Source: Alkalidesulfovibrio alkalitolerans DSM 16529 (GTDB lineage Bacteria > Desulfobacterota > Desulfovibrionia > Desulfovibrionales > Desulfovibrionaceae). From it: 64,000 bases of DNA. Positions 51,870 through 60,796 of this stretch are shown piece after piece (the stretch's first letter is position 1; every line of letters starts with the position of its first letter). The notes beneath the pieces were generated by a model. That model searched no databases. It was not told where the DNA came from and saw only the letters and a program-made list of their open reading frames with translations. Position numbers and translations under genes: made by a program. The stretch is from positions 186,001 to 250,000 of the forward strand of contig NZ_ATHI01000005.1 in the NCBI RefSeq assembly GCF_000422245.1, in the 5' to 3' direction.

Positions 51870-54382
51870 CCCCGATGGCTCTTCGCATCGCCCGGCGCGA
51901 ACTGCGCCAGGGACTGACGCGCTTCTCCGTCTTCCTTGCCTGCCTCGCCCTTGGCGTGGCCTGCATCGCGCTCGTGGGCTCGCTGGCCGCCTCGGTGCAG
52001 GAGGGCGTGCGGCGCGACGCCAAAGCCATCATGGGCGGCGACGTGGAGGTCAGCCAATCTTTCGCCCCGCCCCCCGGGGAGGTCCTGGCTGCCCTTCGCG
52101 CGGCGGGCGACGTCTCCGAAATCGCCTCCATGCGGGTCATGGCCGCTACAACGGATGGCGAGGAACGCCTTTTGAGCGAACTCAAGGCCGTGGACGAGGC
52201 CTATCCGCTGTATGGCGAGATCACGCTTTCGCCCGCCATGCCGCTCGCGGACGCCCTGGCCATGCAAAACGGCCTTTACGGCGCCGTCGCCGAGGAAGGC
52301 CTGCTCGCCCGCCTGGGACTTTCCGTGGGCGACGAAGTGGAGGTCGGCGAGGCCGTCTTCGAGATCAGGGCGGTCATCGCGCGCGAGCCGGACCGGGCCG
52401 TGTCCGTGTTCACCCTTGGACCCCGCTTGATGATCACGGCCGAGGCCCTGGACGCGACCGGCCTCGTGCTGCCCGGTTCGCTCATCACCCGCGAATACCG
52501 GGTGCGCCTTTTCCCGCCCCGCGACGCCCGCGCCTTCGCCCGCGAACTGGAGACCCGCTTTCCCGACGCGCCCTTCCGGGTGAGGGACTACACCTCGGCC
52601 GGGCCGCGCGTACAGCGGGCCATCGACAACCTGCACCTCTACCTGACGTTCGTCGGCCTTGCGGCCATCCTCGTGGGCGGCTTGGGCATGGGCAACGCCG
52701 TGTCCGCCTTCCTCGCGGACAAGCGCCGTTCCATCGCGATCATGAAGTGTGTGGGCGCGACGCCTGGGCTCATCCTTTCGGCCTATCTCCTGCAAGTCAT
52801 GACCCTGGCCCTGGTGGGCACGCTCGCGGGCATCGCCCTGGGCGCGGGTCTGCCCTTCACGCTTTCCGGAGTCCTGGAGCGGCTTCTGCCCGTGCCCCTG
52901 GCCACTGGCATCTACGCCTCGCCGCTCCTCAAAGCCTCGGGTTTCGGCCTGTTCACGGCTCTGGCCTTCAGCCTGCGCCCGCTGCTCCTTGCAGGCAGCA
53001 TCCGCGCGGCCGGGCTCTTCAGGGGCTACTTGGAGCCCGAGCGGCTGACCAGACGGCACAGGCTCGTCGCCGCGCTGGGCGGCCTCGCGCTCGCGGGCTA
53101 CGCCGTGGCCGTGACCGAAGACACAAAGCTGGCGCTGTTTTTCGCTGCCTCGGCCCTGGCCGCCTTCGGGGTCTTCGCCGTCACGGCCCTTTGCGTGCGC
53201 CGCCTGGCCGCGCGCATCCGGCCTCGAAACGCCCCGCGCCTGCGCCTCGCGGCCACTGCCCTGCACCGGCCGGGAAACGCCACGGAATCGGTGATCTTCG
53301 CCCTGGGCCTGGGTCTGACCGTGCTCGTGGCCGTGAACCTCATGAGCGGCAACTTCGGCGAGCGCATCGCCTCGACCATCCCGGAGCAGGCGCCGAGCTA
53401 TTTCTTCATCGACATCCAGCCCGACCAGGCGCACGAATTCGACACCCTGGCCGCCTCCCTTCCAGGCGTCGTCAAGGTCACGCGCCAACCCATGCTTAGG
53501 GCACGCATCGTGCGCCTCAAGGGCCAGCCAGTGGACCCTGAAACTATCCCCAGGGAATTCCGCTGGACCGTGAGCAACGACCGGGGCGTGACCTACATGG
53601 CCCGCCAGCCCGAGCACAATCCCCTCACGGCCGGGGCGTGGTGGCCGGAGAACTACGCGGGCGAGCCCCTGGTCTCCATGACCCAGGATATCGGCCAAGC
53701 CCTGGGCCTGAGCGTGGGCGACACCCTGACCGTGAACCTGCTCGGGCAGGAAATCACGGCTCGCATCGCCAACTTCCGGCGCGTGGAGTGGGCCAGCCTG
53801 GCCATGAATTTCGCCCTCATCTATCCGCCCGGCGTGCTCGAAGAAGCTCCGCAGAGCCACATCGCCACGGTCTACATGAACGGCGACGACGCTACAGAGG
53901 CGAGGGTACTGAACGTCCTGGGCCGCGAATTTCCCAACGTCTCGGGCATCCGCGTGAAGGAGGTCCTGGCCCGCGTCGGCGACCTGATGCAGGGCATCGG
54001 GCTGGCCGGAAACCTTGTGGCCGCCGTGGCCGTGGTGACGGGCCTCTTGGTGCTCGCGGCCAGCCTGCGCGCCTCGGCCGACCGTCGCATCTACGAGGCC
54101 GTGGTGCTGAAGGTCGTGGGCGCGACGAGGGCGGACATCCTGACCGCCTTGGCCCTGGAATACGCCCTGCTCGGCCTTGCGGCCGGGCTGACGGCCGCGG
54201 TCCTGGGCACGGCGCTGGGCTTTGCCGTGGTCACCGAGGTCCTGAATCTGGAATGGACCTTCCTGCCGAGAAGCGTCGCCTTGACTGTCTTTTTCAGCGT
54301 GACCCTGACCCTTTTCCTGGGGCTTTTGGGTGTGCGCAGGATTCTGGGGCAAAAGCCCGCCGCCTATCTGCGCAACGAGTGA
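51866..54382 (+). CDS. YbbP-type FtsX/MacB-family ABC transporter permease
   Basis: The 838-residue permease has N-terminal and C-terminal FtsX-type helices flanking a large periplasmic region. Landmarks are KRRSIAIMKCVGATPGLILSAYL, then the C-terminal VLKVVGATRADILTALALEYALLGL. Such permeases with a YbbA-type ATPase are mechanotransmission exporters; the substrate for YbbAP is not firmly known. It is translated together with its ATPase. Confidence 0.9.
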   Translation: MTPMALRIARRELRQGLTRFSVFLACLALGVACIALVGSLAASVQEGVRRDAKAIMGGDVEVSQSFAPPPGEVLAALRAAGDVSEIASMRVMAATTDGEERLLSELKAVDEAYPLYGEITLSPAMPLADALAMQNGLYGAVAEEGLLARLGLSVGDEVEVGEAVFEIRAVIAREPDRAVSVFTLGPRLMITAEALDATGLVLPGSLITREYRVRLFPPRDARAFARELETRFPDAPFRVRDYTSAGPRVQRAIDNLHLYLTFVGLAAILVGGLGMGNAVSAFLADKRRSIAIMKCVGATPGLILSAYLLQVMTLALVGTLAGIALGAGLPFTLSGVLERLLPVPLATGIYASPLLKASGFGLFTALAFSLRPLLLAGSIRAAGLFRGYLEPERLTRRHRLVAALGGLALAGYAVAVTEDTKLALFFAASALAAFGVFAVTALCVRRLAARIRPRNAPRLRLAATALHRPGNATESVIFALGLGLTVLVAVNLMSGNFGERIASTIPEQAPSYFFIDIQPDQAHEFDTLAASLPGVVKVTRQPMLRARIVRLKGQPVDPETIPREFRWTVSNDRGVTYMARQPEHNPLTAGAWWPENYAGEPLVSMTQDIGQALGLSVGDTLTVNLLGQEITARIANFRRVEWASLAMNFALIYPPGVLEEAPQSHIATVYMNGDDATEARVLNVLGREFPNVSGIRVKEVLARVGDLMQGIGLAGNLVAAVAVVTGLLVLAASLRASADRRIYEAVVLKVVGATRADILTALALEYALLGLAAGLTAAVLGTALGFAVVTEVLNLEWTFLPRSVALTVFFSVTLTLFLGLLGVRRILGQKPAAYLRNE

Positions 54383-54435
54383 ATGACGTTCACGACATGT
54401 TGCATTGTGCGCCCGAAAGCGGGTAACGGAAGAAC

Positions 54436-56646
54436 ATGCGCATCAAGACCAAACTTTTCATCGTGCTCCTGGGAGTGACCCTCGTGCCCATGGCCGCGAT
54501 GCGCTATACCGGCCAGGAAGCCATGACCGAGCTCGGACACGACCTCTCCCGCACGATCTCGCTCACGCTCCTCGACAACGCCGAGAATGAATTGCGCCGC
54601 CTCGTGGAGGACCACGCACGCGTCCTCAAGCGCGAGCGCCAGCTCGTGGAAACGATCCTGCGTGTGCGCGTCGCCGAAATCGAGGAACTCCTGGGCTCAC
54701 CCGACAAGGTGCTGACGCCGCTCATCTGTCCCCTGCCCAGGGAAGGCGCTCCCGACGCCTGGTCCATGGCCCCCCCCGATTCGCTACAGGCCGCACAGGC
54801 CGAGGAACTTTTTTGCGAGGCCTGGCCCGACGAATGCGCCGAATTAACGCCGGACTTCAGCGCCCCAGGCGTTTTCCCAGGACGGTCCGTGCTGCCCGGC
54901 GGGGAATCGGCATCCCTGCCCCTGAACCGCCTGCCACCGCTCTTCACATCGCTGGCCGCGGCATACCCCGGCCTGTTCCTGTGGCAACTCATAACTCCGG
55001 TTGACGGACCGACGCTGGCCTACCCCTTCGCGACCCTGCCCGGCGAGCAGCCACGCTTCGGCCCCTTCATCCTCTCGGCCGAGGCCTGCGCCCAAGGAGT
55101 TCCCGTCTGGAGCCTGCCCGCGCCCGACCCCGTCACCGGCCGCCTGGTCTTTTTCGTCTCCCTGGCCTATCGCGACCCGACCACAGGCAAACCCGCGGGC
55201 GTCGCCTCGCTGGTCCTCCCCGTTCACGCCGTGCTGCACGAAAACCAGCACGTGCGCTCCCTCTCGGACGACGTGGTCTCGATGCTCGTACAACCCGACG
55301 ACGATCCCTTCAGCGTTCGCGTCGTCGCTCGCGAGCGCACCAACCAACAAGAAGTGGCAGGCGTCGGCGAGCAACCCGGCCATGGTCCAGGCATGCGTAT
55401 GGGAATGCGCCGTCCGCAGTGGACCACGGCCGCCGCGCCTGAGCGGCTGAGGCCCGAGGACAGCGACGAATTCCTCTATTTCTCGCGCGCCCTGGCAAGC
55501 GGTTCGTCGAGCGTCCTGACCATGCGCCACGAAGGCCGGGAAAGCTTCTGGGCCTTCTCGCCCATCAACCGGGAACGCAACATCTCGCTTTTGCTGATCG
55601 TGCCCAAAACCGACCTCACCCGGCAGGCAGACACCGCACGCGACGACGTGGAGCGACGCATCGAACGTCAGGTCCGGCTAACCGGCATAGGCCTGACCGT
55701 GCTCTTTGCTCTGGTGGTGCTCACGTCCTACGTCCTCTCGCGTTCTTTCACCCGCAACATCGCCATCCTGAGCATGGCGGCGCGCCGTCTGGCCGCCGGA
55801 GACTTCAGTGTCCGGGCCGCTATCAGGGGCCGCGACGAGATTGCCGAACTCGGCCGGACCATCGACCAGACCATCCCGGCACTTGAAGAACGCCTGAAAT
55901 TGAAGAAGGCCGTGGATCTTGCCCAGGAAATCCAACATAATCTCCTGCCTGGCGCACCGCCCAAGCTGCCCGGCCTGGACCTTGCGGGCACGGCCATCTA
56001 CTGCGACGAGACAGGCGGAGATTTCTACGACTTCGTGCGCTTCCCCGAGGCCCTGCCGGTGATCGGCGTGGCAGTGGGCGACGTCTCCGGCCACGGCGTG
56101 CCCGCAGCGCTGCTCATGGCCTCGGCCCGCGCGGCGCTTCGCGCGCACCTCACCTATCCCGGCAAAGCCGGGGAGGCGGTCTCTGCCGTGAATCGTCTGG
56201 TGGCGCGCGACACGGCAGCCACCGGCCATTTCCTGACGCTTTTCTACCTCGAACTGGACACGGAATCGGGCGTGGCGACCTGGATCAGGGCAGGTCATGA
56301 CCCCGCCCTGCTCTACGATCCGGCCAACGGCCGGTTCGAGGAACTCAACGGAGGCGGCCCAGCCATCGGGCTCGACGCAGAGGCGTCCTACACCCCTGGA
56401 ACGCGCCGACTCGAATCGGGACAAGTGTTATGTATCGGCACGGATGGGATATGGGAGACCAGAGGACCCGGCGGAGAGATGTACGGGAAGGAGCGGCTGC
56501 GTGCGGTTCTCGCGCGAAACGGCCACGCCTCCGCCGAGGAGGTCGTCGCGGCCGTGCTCGACGACCTCGCGGCCTTCAGGGGGGACCAGCCCCAGGAGGA
56601 CGACGTGACCCTGGCCGTGCTCGTCAGGACTGCCGGGCGGTCGTAG
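54436..56646 (+). CDS. Membrane-bound SpoIIE-type PP2C phosphatase with sensor and HAMP domains
   Basis: The 736-residue protein has a transmembrane helix at the N-terminus (about 7-25), a large periplasmic sensor region (about 30-410) and a second helix (about 412-435). HAMP and a C-terminal PP2C/SpoIIE domain follow (LAQEIQHNLLPG, DETGGDFYDF, VGDVSGHGVPAALLMASARAALR). Such proteins dephosphorylate anti-anti-sigma or STAS-type proteins in partner-switching. No partner kinase or STAS protein is next to it. A free periplasmic signal is expected. Confidence 0.9.
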   Translation: MRIKTKLFIVLLGVTLVPMAAMRYTGQEAMTELGHDLSRTISLTLLDNAENELRRLVEDHARVLKRERQLVETILRVRVAEIEELLGSPDKVLTPLICPLPREGAPDAWSMAPPDSLQAAQAEELFCEAWPDECAELTPDFSAPGVFPGRSVLPGGESASLPLNRLPPLFTSLAAAYPGLFLWQLITPVDGPTLAYPFATLPGEQPRFGPFILSAEACAQGVPVWSLPAPDPVTGRLVFFVSLAYRDPTTGKPAGVASLVLPVHAVLHENQHVRSLSDDVVSMLVQPDDDPFSVRVVARERTNQQEVAGVGEQPGHGPGMRMGMRRPQWTTAAAPERLRPEDSDEFLYFSRALASGSSSVLTMRHEGRESFWAFSPINRERNISLLLIVPKTDLTRQADTARDDVERRIERQVRLTGIGLTVLFALVVLTSYVLSRSFTRNIAILSMAARRLAAGDFSVRAAIRGRDEIAELGRTIDQTIPALEERLKLKKAVDLAQEIQHNLLPGAPPKLPGLDLAGTAIYCDETGGDFYDFVRFPEALPVIGVAVGDVSGHGVPAALLMASARAALRAHLTYPGKAGEAVSAVNRLVARDTAATGHFLTLFYLELDTESGVATWIRAGHDPALLYDPANGRFEELNGGGPAIGLDAEASYTPGTRRLESGQVLCIGTDGIWETRGPGGEMYGKERLRAVLARNGHASAEEVVAAVLDDLAAFRGDQPQEDDVTLAVLVRTAGRS

Positions 56647-56703
56647 CCTGCGCGAACAGGATCACGCCGCGAGGAAAGTGCATCCCCAAGAACAGGAGGC
56701 GGC

Positions 56704-57540
56704 TCATCGTCGCGCGCGCGATCGCCTGATTTTCCCGACCGCAAACAGGAACGTGCAAAACGACAGCAGCCAAGACGCCACGTCTGCGGTCCGCTCGAAC
56801 CACTGAACGGCCTTCTGCCGGTAGAACGGGGGGGCATACGGCCCCGCGCCGACTTCGGGACCGAGCAGGTTGCCCTGTTCGTCGTAGCGCTCTCCAAGCC
56901 CGGCGTGCCCCGCCTCTCCATAGACGCGCCGGACATATCCGATTTCTCCTGGCGCATCGTCGATCCCGAAGGGAAGCGTCAAACCCAGGGAGGGATCGCT
57001 GATCATGGACCCGCCGTCGTCCAGTTCGATCTGTAGCACGACGTGACCATCAAGGCCGACAACCCGCGTCTGCACCCCATATCGCCTGTGAAGAAGATCC
57101 GCCAGCCCCAAAGCGTTTTGCGAGCAGATTCCAAAGCCTCGTCCCAGAGCGCGCTGGTATTTGAAGGACTCGAAATTCGTGAAAATTCTCGTTTCCTGCC
57201 GCTGCAGTTTCAAGGCCGCGAGAAGCGGATCAAGACCGCTCGCCAGAAAAAGTATCCAGTTGTCGCGGAAATCGATCCGTGAAAGACCGTCTGGCCAATC
57301 GTACCTGATGGCCGAATGGTAGATTTGCGTAGCCTGAATTGCGAATTCCTGTGCGGAGAGAAGAGGCTGCAAGGCATCGAGCCTTCGCAGGGCGTCGCGA
57401 TAAGGAATCGGAGGAGGCGAGAATTCGGCCCTGAGATCGAATGGGACGACCCGATGATAGGCGTTGGTCGAAAACAGGACGAAGGACAGGACGGCCACTC
57501 CCCACCAGACAAAAAAACCTCGTTTTTCGCTCGACGCCAT
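56704..57540 (-). CDS. Membrane-anchored transglutaminase-like protein
   Basis: The 278-residue protein has an N-terminal helix (about 8-25). A papain/transglutaminase-like core follows: Cys in GRGFGICSQNALGLADLL, His in VVGLDGHVVLQIELDD and a following Asp in GSMISDPSLGL. A C-terminal helix is near 250-270. Its base composition is less G+C-rich than flanking genes, hinting at recent gain. GAAAGGTGA precedes the chosen ATG; an in-frame GTG lies 12 bp upstream. Role unknown. Confidence 0.65.
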   Translation of the reverse strand: MASSEKRGFFVWWGVAVLSFVLFSTNAYHRVVPFDLRAEFSPPPIPYRDALRRLDALQPLLSAQEFAIQATQIYHSAIRYDWPDGLSRIDFRDNWILFLASGLDPLLAALKLQRQETRIFTNFESFKYQRALGRGFGICSQNALGLADLLHRRYGVQTRVVGLDGHVVLQIELDDGGSMISDPSLGLTLPFGIDDAPGEIGYVRRVYGEAGHAGLGERYDEQGNLLGPEVGAGPYAPPFYRQKAVQWFERTADVASWLLSFCTFLFAVGKIRRSRARR

Positions 57541-57658
57541 GCCGATCGTCACCTTTCGCCCGTTGCGACTCCGTTCCGCGAGGTGGTCGCGCCATCCTGG
57601 GGAACGGCGGATTAGGAATGGAAAAACCGCCGTGGTCAGGCGCGCAGGACCACGCCCA

Positions 57659-57883
57659 CTAAACGTGGAAGGCCACCACCGCCGCCGTGACCATCAAGGC
57701 TGCGCCCCACTCGGCATAGCGCAGCCTGCGCACCGTGTTGGCCGAGTACCAGGGCCGCGCCAGCCGGTTAACGCCCAGGAAAACGTGGAATGCTCCGAGC
57801 CACCAGGAGGCCGTCAGCCACAAGTAGACGCCCACGAGCACGAGCACCCCGCCCAGGGCGGCCATCATACGCGCACGGCGCAC
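57659..57883 (-). CDS. Small hypothetical membrane protein
   Basis: The 74-residue product has two or three hydrophobic segments (VLVLVGVYLWLTASWWLG and the C-terminal AALMVTAAVVAF). GGAAG lies before the GTG at 57883, which I prefer to the ATGs 15 bp downstream. No family is recognised. It follows the next minus-strand gene (stop at 57907) by 23 bp. Confidence 0.6.
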   Translation of the reverse strand: MRRARMMAALGGVLVLVGVYLWLTASWWLGAFHVFLGVNRLARPWYSANTVRRLRYAEWGAALMVTAAVVAFHV

Positions 57884-57906
57884 GGTGCTTCCTTCGCGCC
57901 CTGGCA

Positions 57907-58440
57907 CTATTCGTCTTCCTTGGCCAGCCACACGCCAAATGCCTTAAGTTCCTCGGGCCAGCGCGTCGCGGAGAGCCGGACGCCCAGGAACTCCCGATAA
58001 ATGGCGTCGAAAAAGGCGAGGCACTTCTCGTGGAGGTACATCTTCTCCAGAAACGCGCCGTCGGGGTCCTCGTCCTCGCCCGCCTTCTCGGTTTTGGGCG
58101 GCTTGAGCGAGCCGAGCGCAAAGTCCTCGGCCTTGATCTGCACGGTCCAACTCTCGCCGTCCTGGTCAAATTTGAGCAGCGCCTTGTTGACCTTCTTGCC
58201 GCGCCTAATTCCAGCCTTGGCCTCGGAAAGACGCGCGTGAGCGCCCGTGACCACGGCGGTCTCCCTGGAGTCGCCCTCTCCGCCCTGCACGGCCACGCGC
58301 TGCTCCATGAAGCAGGTGAAATGCGCGCCGTCCGCGGTCTTGAACAGCCCGCCGCGGGCCTCGCTGGCGTACCACAGCCAGGTCAGGAACTCCTGCCCGA
58401 GAAGCGCGCTTTCGCGCTCGGTCAACGAAAAGTCGGTCAT
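57907..58440 (-). CDS. Conserved hypothetical protein (possibly RdgC-related)
   Basis: The 177-residue soluble protein has the motif ALLGQEFLTWLWYASEARGGLF near the N-terminus, then a mixed region with HARLSEAKAGIRRGKKVNK and an acidic C-terminus. The LGxEFLTWLW wording recalls proteins near RdgC in Deltaproteobacteria, but I am not certain. AGGAGG before the ATG supports the start. Confidence 0.55.
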   Translation of the reverse strand: MTDFSLTERESALLGQEFLTWLWYASEARGGLFKTADGAHFTCFMEQRVAVQGGEGDSRETAVVTGAHARLSEAKAGIRRGKKVNKALLKFDQDGESWTVQIKAEDFALGSLKPPKTEKAGEDEDPDGAFLEKMYLHEKCLAFFDAIYREFLGVRLSATRWPEELKAFGVWLAKEDE

Positions 58441-58626
58441 TGCATCCTCCTCGATCCGGCCACCTCGGCGGCCGCCTCACCCTATACGCTTTCCGGCCTC
58501 TACCCGTAAAGCCGAGATCGTCCTTTTCACGGACGAGGTCCGTCAGGCCCTGACACCAAAGCACTCCGAGGTTGCCCGCGCGTCCCCGACGCGCTAGAAA
58601 ATCTCGAAAAGGAGAAATGACCCGCC

Positions 58627-59754
58627 ATGACCGCCCAGAGGCTTCACTACGCAGCCACGGCCGCCCTGCTCTTCGTGGCCGTGCTCTTGGGCTTCGCCAC
58701 CTGCTACAAATCCATGCTCCACGCATCCCGGGCCGAACGCACGCAATCCATGGCCATGGAGCAGCAACAGCGGGTGCTCATGCTCGCCGCTCTCGTACAG
58801 CGCGCAGACGATCCCTCCCGTTCCCAGACGCTCGTGGAAACGCGCCGCCTGCTGGAGGCCCAGGACGCCCTCACGTCGGGACATCCCGACAGTCTTTCGC
58901 TGCCTGACCTGGACCGGGCCCGAAAACTCCTCGCGGAAAACCCCTTCGCGCTCGACGAGCGTACCCGGCGCTTCGCCGACGCCGTCCGCGCGATCGCCGC
59001 CTCGGACGACGCCTGGGGCCGCCCCTCGCCGCGCATAGATGCGTTGGTGGACAAGGCCGTGGACGAACTGGCCGAAGGCTTCGGCCGTTTGGCCCTTGTG
59101 GCCGTGGACGCCAACAAGGAGGAGCAGCGTCGGCTGTTGCAACTGCAATACGCCTTCTTTCTCGCTGTGGCCGCCATCCTGCTCTATCAATTCTTCGTGA
59201 TCGTGCGTCCCCTCTCACTGCAGGCCGAGAAGACCCTCGCCGCCCTGAATCAGGCCCGCGAGCGGCTCGACGCCTGCGTGGGACACGACGATCTGACCGG
59301 CCTGTTCAACAGACTGCGCCTGGAGGAGGCGCTCAGCCGTGAGATAGTTTACGTGCAGAGCTACGGCACAAAGCTTTCGGCCGTCTGCCTGGATGTGGAC
59401 CATTTCAAGGAGGTCAACTCCGCCTTGGGGCAGCTTGGCGGCAACGAGGTGCTGAAGAGTTTGGCGGAGCTTCTTCAGGGCAAGCTTACCAAGGCGGACG
59501 CCCTGTACCGCTTCAGCGGCGAGAAATTCGTGATCCTCGCCCCTCACGTTGGCCTCAAGCAGGCGGCCGTGCTGGCCGAAAAGCTCCGACGCCTCGTAGC
59601 CGGACACGTCTTCCCCCACAAGACGCGTCTGACCATCAGTCTCGGCGTGGCCGAATGCCGCGCCGACGAAGACATGGAGGCTTTTCTCGCCCGCCTCAAC
59701 GCCGCCGTGCGCACGGCCAGGGAAAAAGGCATGAACCGTGTGGCCGCAGGCTGA
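58627..59754 (+). CDS. Membrane protein with degenerate GGDEF domain
   Basis: The 375-residue protein has an N-terminal helix (about 8-28), a periplasmic helical region to about 165, a second helix (about 172-192) and a GGDEF-fold domain. The active-site segment reads YRFSGEKFVIL, so the GGDEF signature is SGEKF, with the catalytic fourth position as Lys. Upstream LDVDHFKEVN is kept. It is probably not a diguanylate cyclase but may bind c-di-GMP or GTP or act as a scaffold. Confidence 0.85.
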   Translation: MTAQRLHYAATAALLFVAVLLGFATCYKSMLHASRAERTQSMAMEQQQRVLMLAALVQRADDPSRSQTLVETRRLLEAQDALTSGHPDSLSLPDLDRARKLLAENPFALDERTRRFADAVRAIAASDDAWGRPSPRIDALVDKAVDELAEGFGRLALVAVDANKEEQRRLLQLQYAFFLAVAAILLYQFFVIVRPLSLQAEKTLAALNQARERLDACVGHDDLTGLFNRLRLEEALSREIVYVQSYGTKLSAVCLDVDHFKEVNSALGQLGGNEVLKSLAELLQGKLTKADALYRFSGEKFVILAPHVGLKQAAVLAEKLRRLVAGHVFPHKTRLTISLGVAECRADEDMEAFLARLNAAVRTAREKGMNRVAAG

Positions 59755-59757
59755 GTT

Positions 59758-60534
59758 TCACTCCAGATAGAGCATGCGGCGGGTCATGCCCCCGTCCAGG
59801 ACGACCGTTTCACCGGTCATAAATCCCGCCTTGCCCGAGCATAGGAACAGCGCCAGCTCCGCCACGTCCTCGGGCCTGCCCACGCGGCCTGCGGGATGCT
59901 GCGCGTGGTCCTCGGGCCGTAGCGTTTCCGGGACGCGGCCGCCCGGCTTCCCTAGGCGGCTGACGTCGACCCAGCCCGGCGCGATGCAATTGACGCGCAC
60001 CTCGGGTCCAAGACTCACGGCCAGCGAGTGCGTGAGCGCCGTGAGGCCTCCCTTGGAGGCGGCGTAAGCCTCGGTGTCGGGCTCGGACTGAAAAGCCCTG
60101 GTTGAAGCGATGGTCACGACCGCCCCGCTCGCGGCGCGCAAGGGCTCGACAAGAGCGCGCACGCACAGCCACGCGCCGGTCAGATTCACGCCGATGACCC
60201 GATTCCATTGCGTGAGGCTCGTCTCGCCGATGGGCGAACGCTGCATGATACCCGCATTGCAGACGAGCGCGGCCACGTTACCGAAAGCGTCGAGCGTCTT
60301 ACACGCGGCGCGCGAAATCTCTTCCTCGCTCGATACGTCGCAGCGCACGGGCAAGACGCGGCCGACAACCGAAAGCTCCTCCCCGGCCCAGGCAAGAGCC
60401 GTCTCGTCGGCGTCCCACAGGGCAACAAAGGCTCCAGCCTGGCAGAACGCCCGGGTCACGGCGTGCCCGATTCCCTGCGCTCCACCTGTGACTACCACCC
60501 CCTTGCCCGACCATTCGCCTCCCGTCCCGCTCAT
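59758..60534 (-). CDS. Short-chain dehydrogenase/reductase
   Basis: The 258-residue SDR has the NAD(P)-binding TGGAQGIG, NAG (VCNAGIM), catalytic Ser/Tyr/Lys (VVTIASTRAF, YAASKGGL) and a typical tail (VDVSRLG, GFMTGETVVLDGGM). The Asp after the second strand (LWDADE) suggests NAD(H) preference. Substrate is unknown. GGAGGG precedes the ATG. It converges with the GGDEF-like gene, with the two stops 3 bp apart. Confidence 0.88.
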   Translation of the reverse strand: MSGTGGEWSGKGVVVTGGAQGIGHAVTRAFCQAGAFVALWDADETALAWAGEELSVVGRVLPVRCDVSSEEEISRAACKTLDAFGNVAALVCNAGIMQRSPIGETSLTQWNRVIGVNLTGAWLCVRALVEPLRAASGAVVTIASTRAFQSEPDTEAYAASKGGLTALTHSLAVSLGPEVRVNCIAPGWVDVSRLGKPGGRVPETLRPEDHAQHPAGRVGRPEDVAELALFLCSGKAGFMTGETVVLDGGMTRRMLYLE

Positions 60535-60796
60535 TTCACCCTCCTTCGAAAGGCTGCTGCCGCGCAGCCCGTTCGCCTTTTTACCCCTGGAATCGAGCCA
60601 GGCAAAGCCCTGCGTCATGCGCGCCTTTCGGAAAGCGCCCGGACCACGCGATATTCCTCCTTGCGATTTTTGGCGCGTGCGCATATAGACCGAATTATTT
60701 TTGATGATTTTCTTCCGCACGTCGCGGATTTTCGCAACCCCGCCGACGCGGCGGCCAGCGCCAAAGCCACGGCCTTTCCTGTGAGGAGATGAACGA

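Noticed and set aside
51458-54352. 964-residue open frame on the minus strand
   Set aside because: It is antisense to the YbbP-type permease and consists of His/Gly/Gln-rich low-complexity sequence typical of G+C-rich shadow frames.
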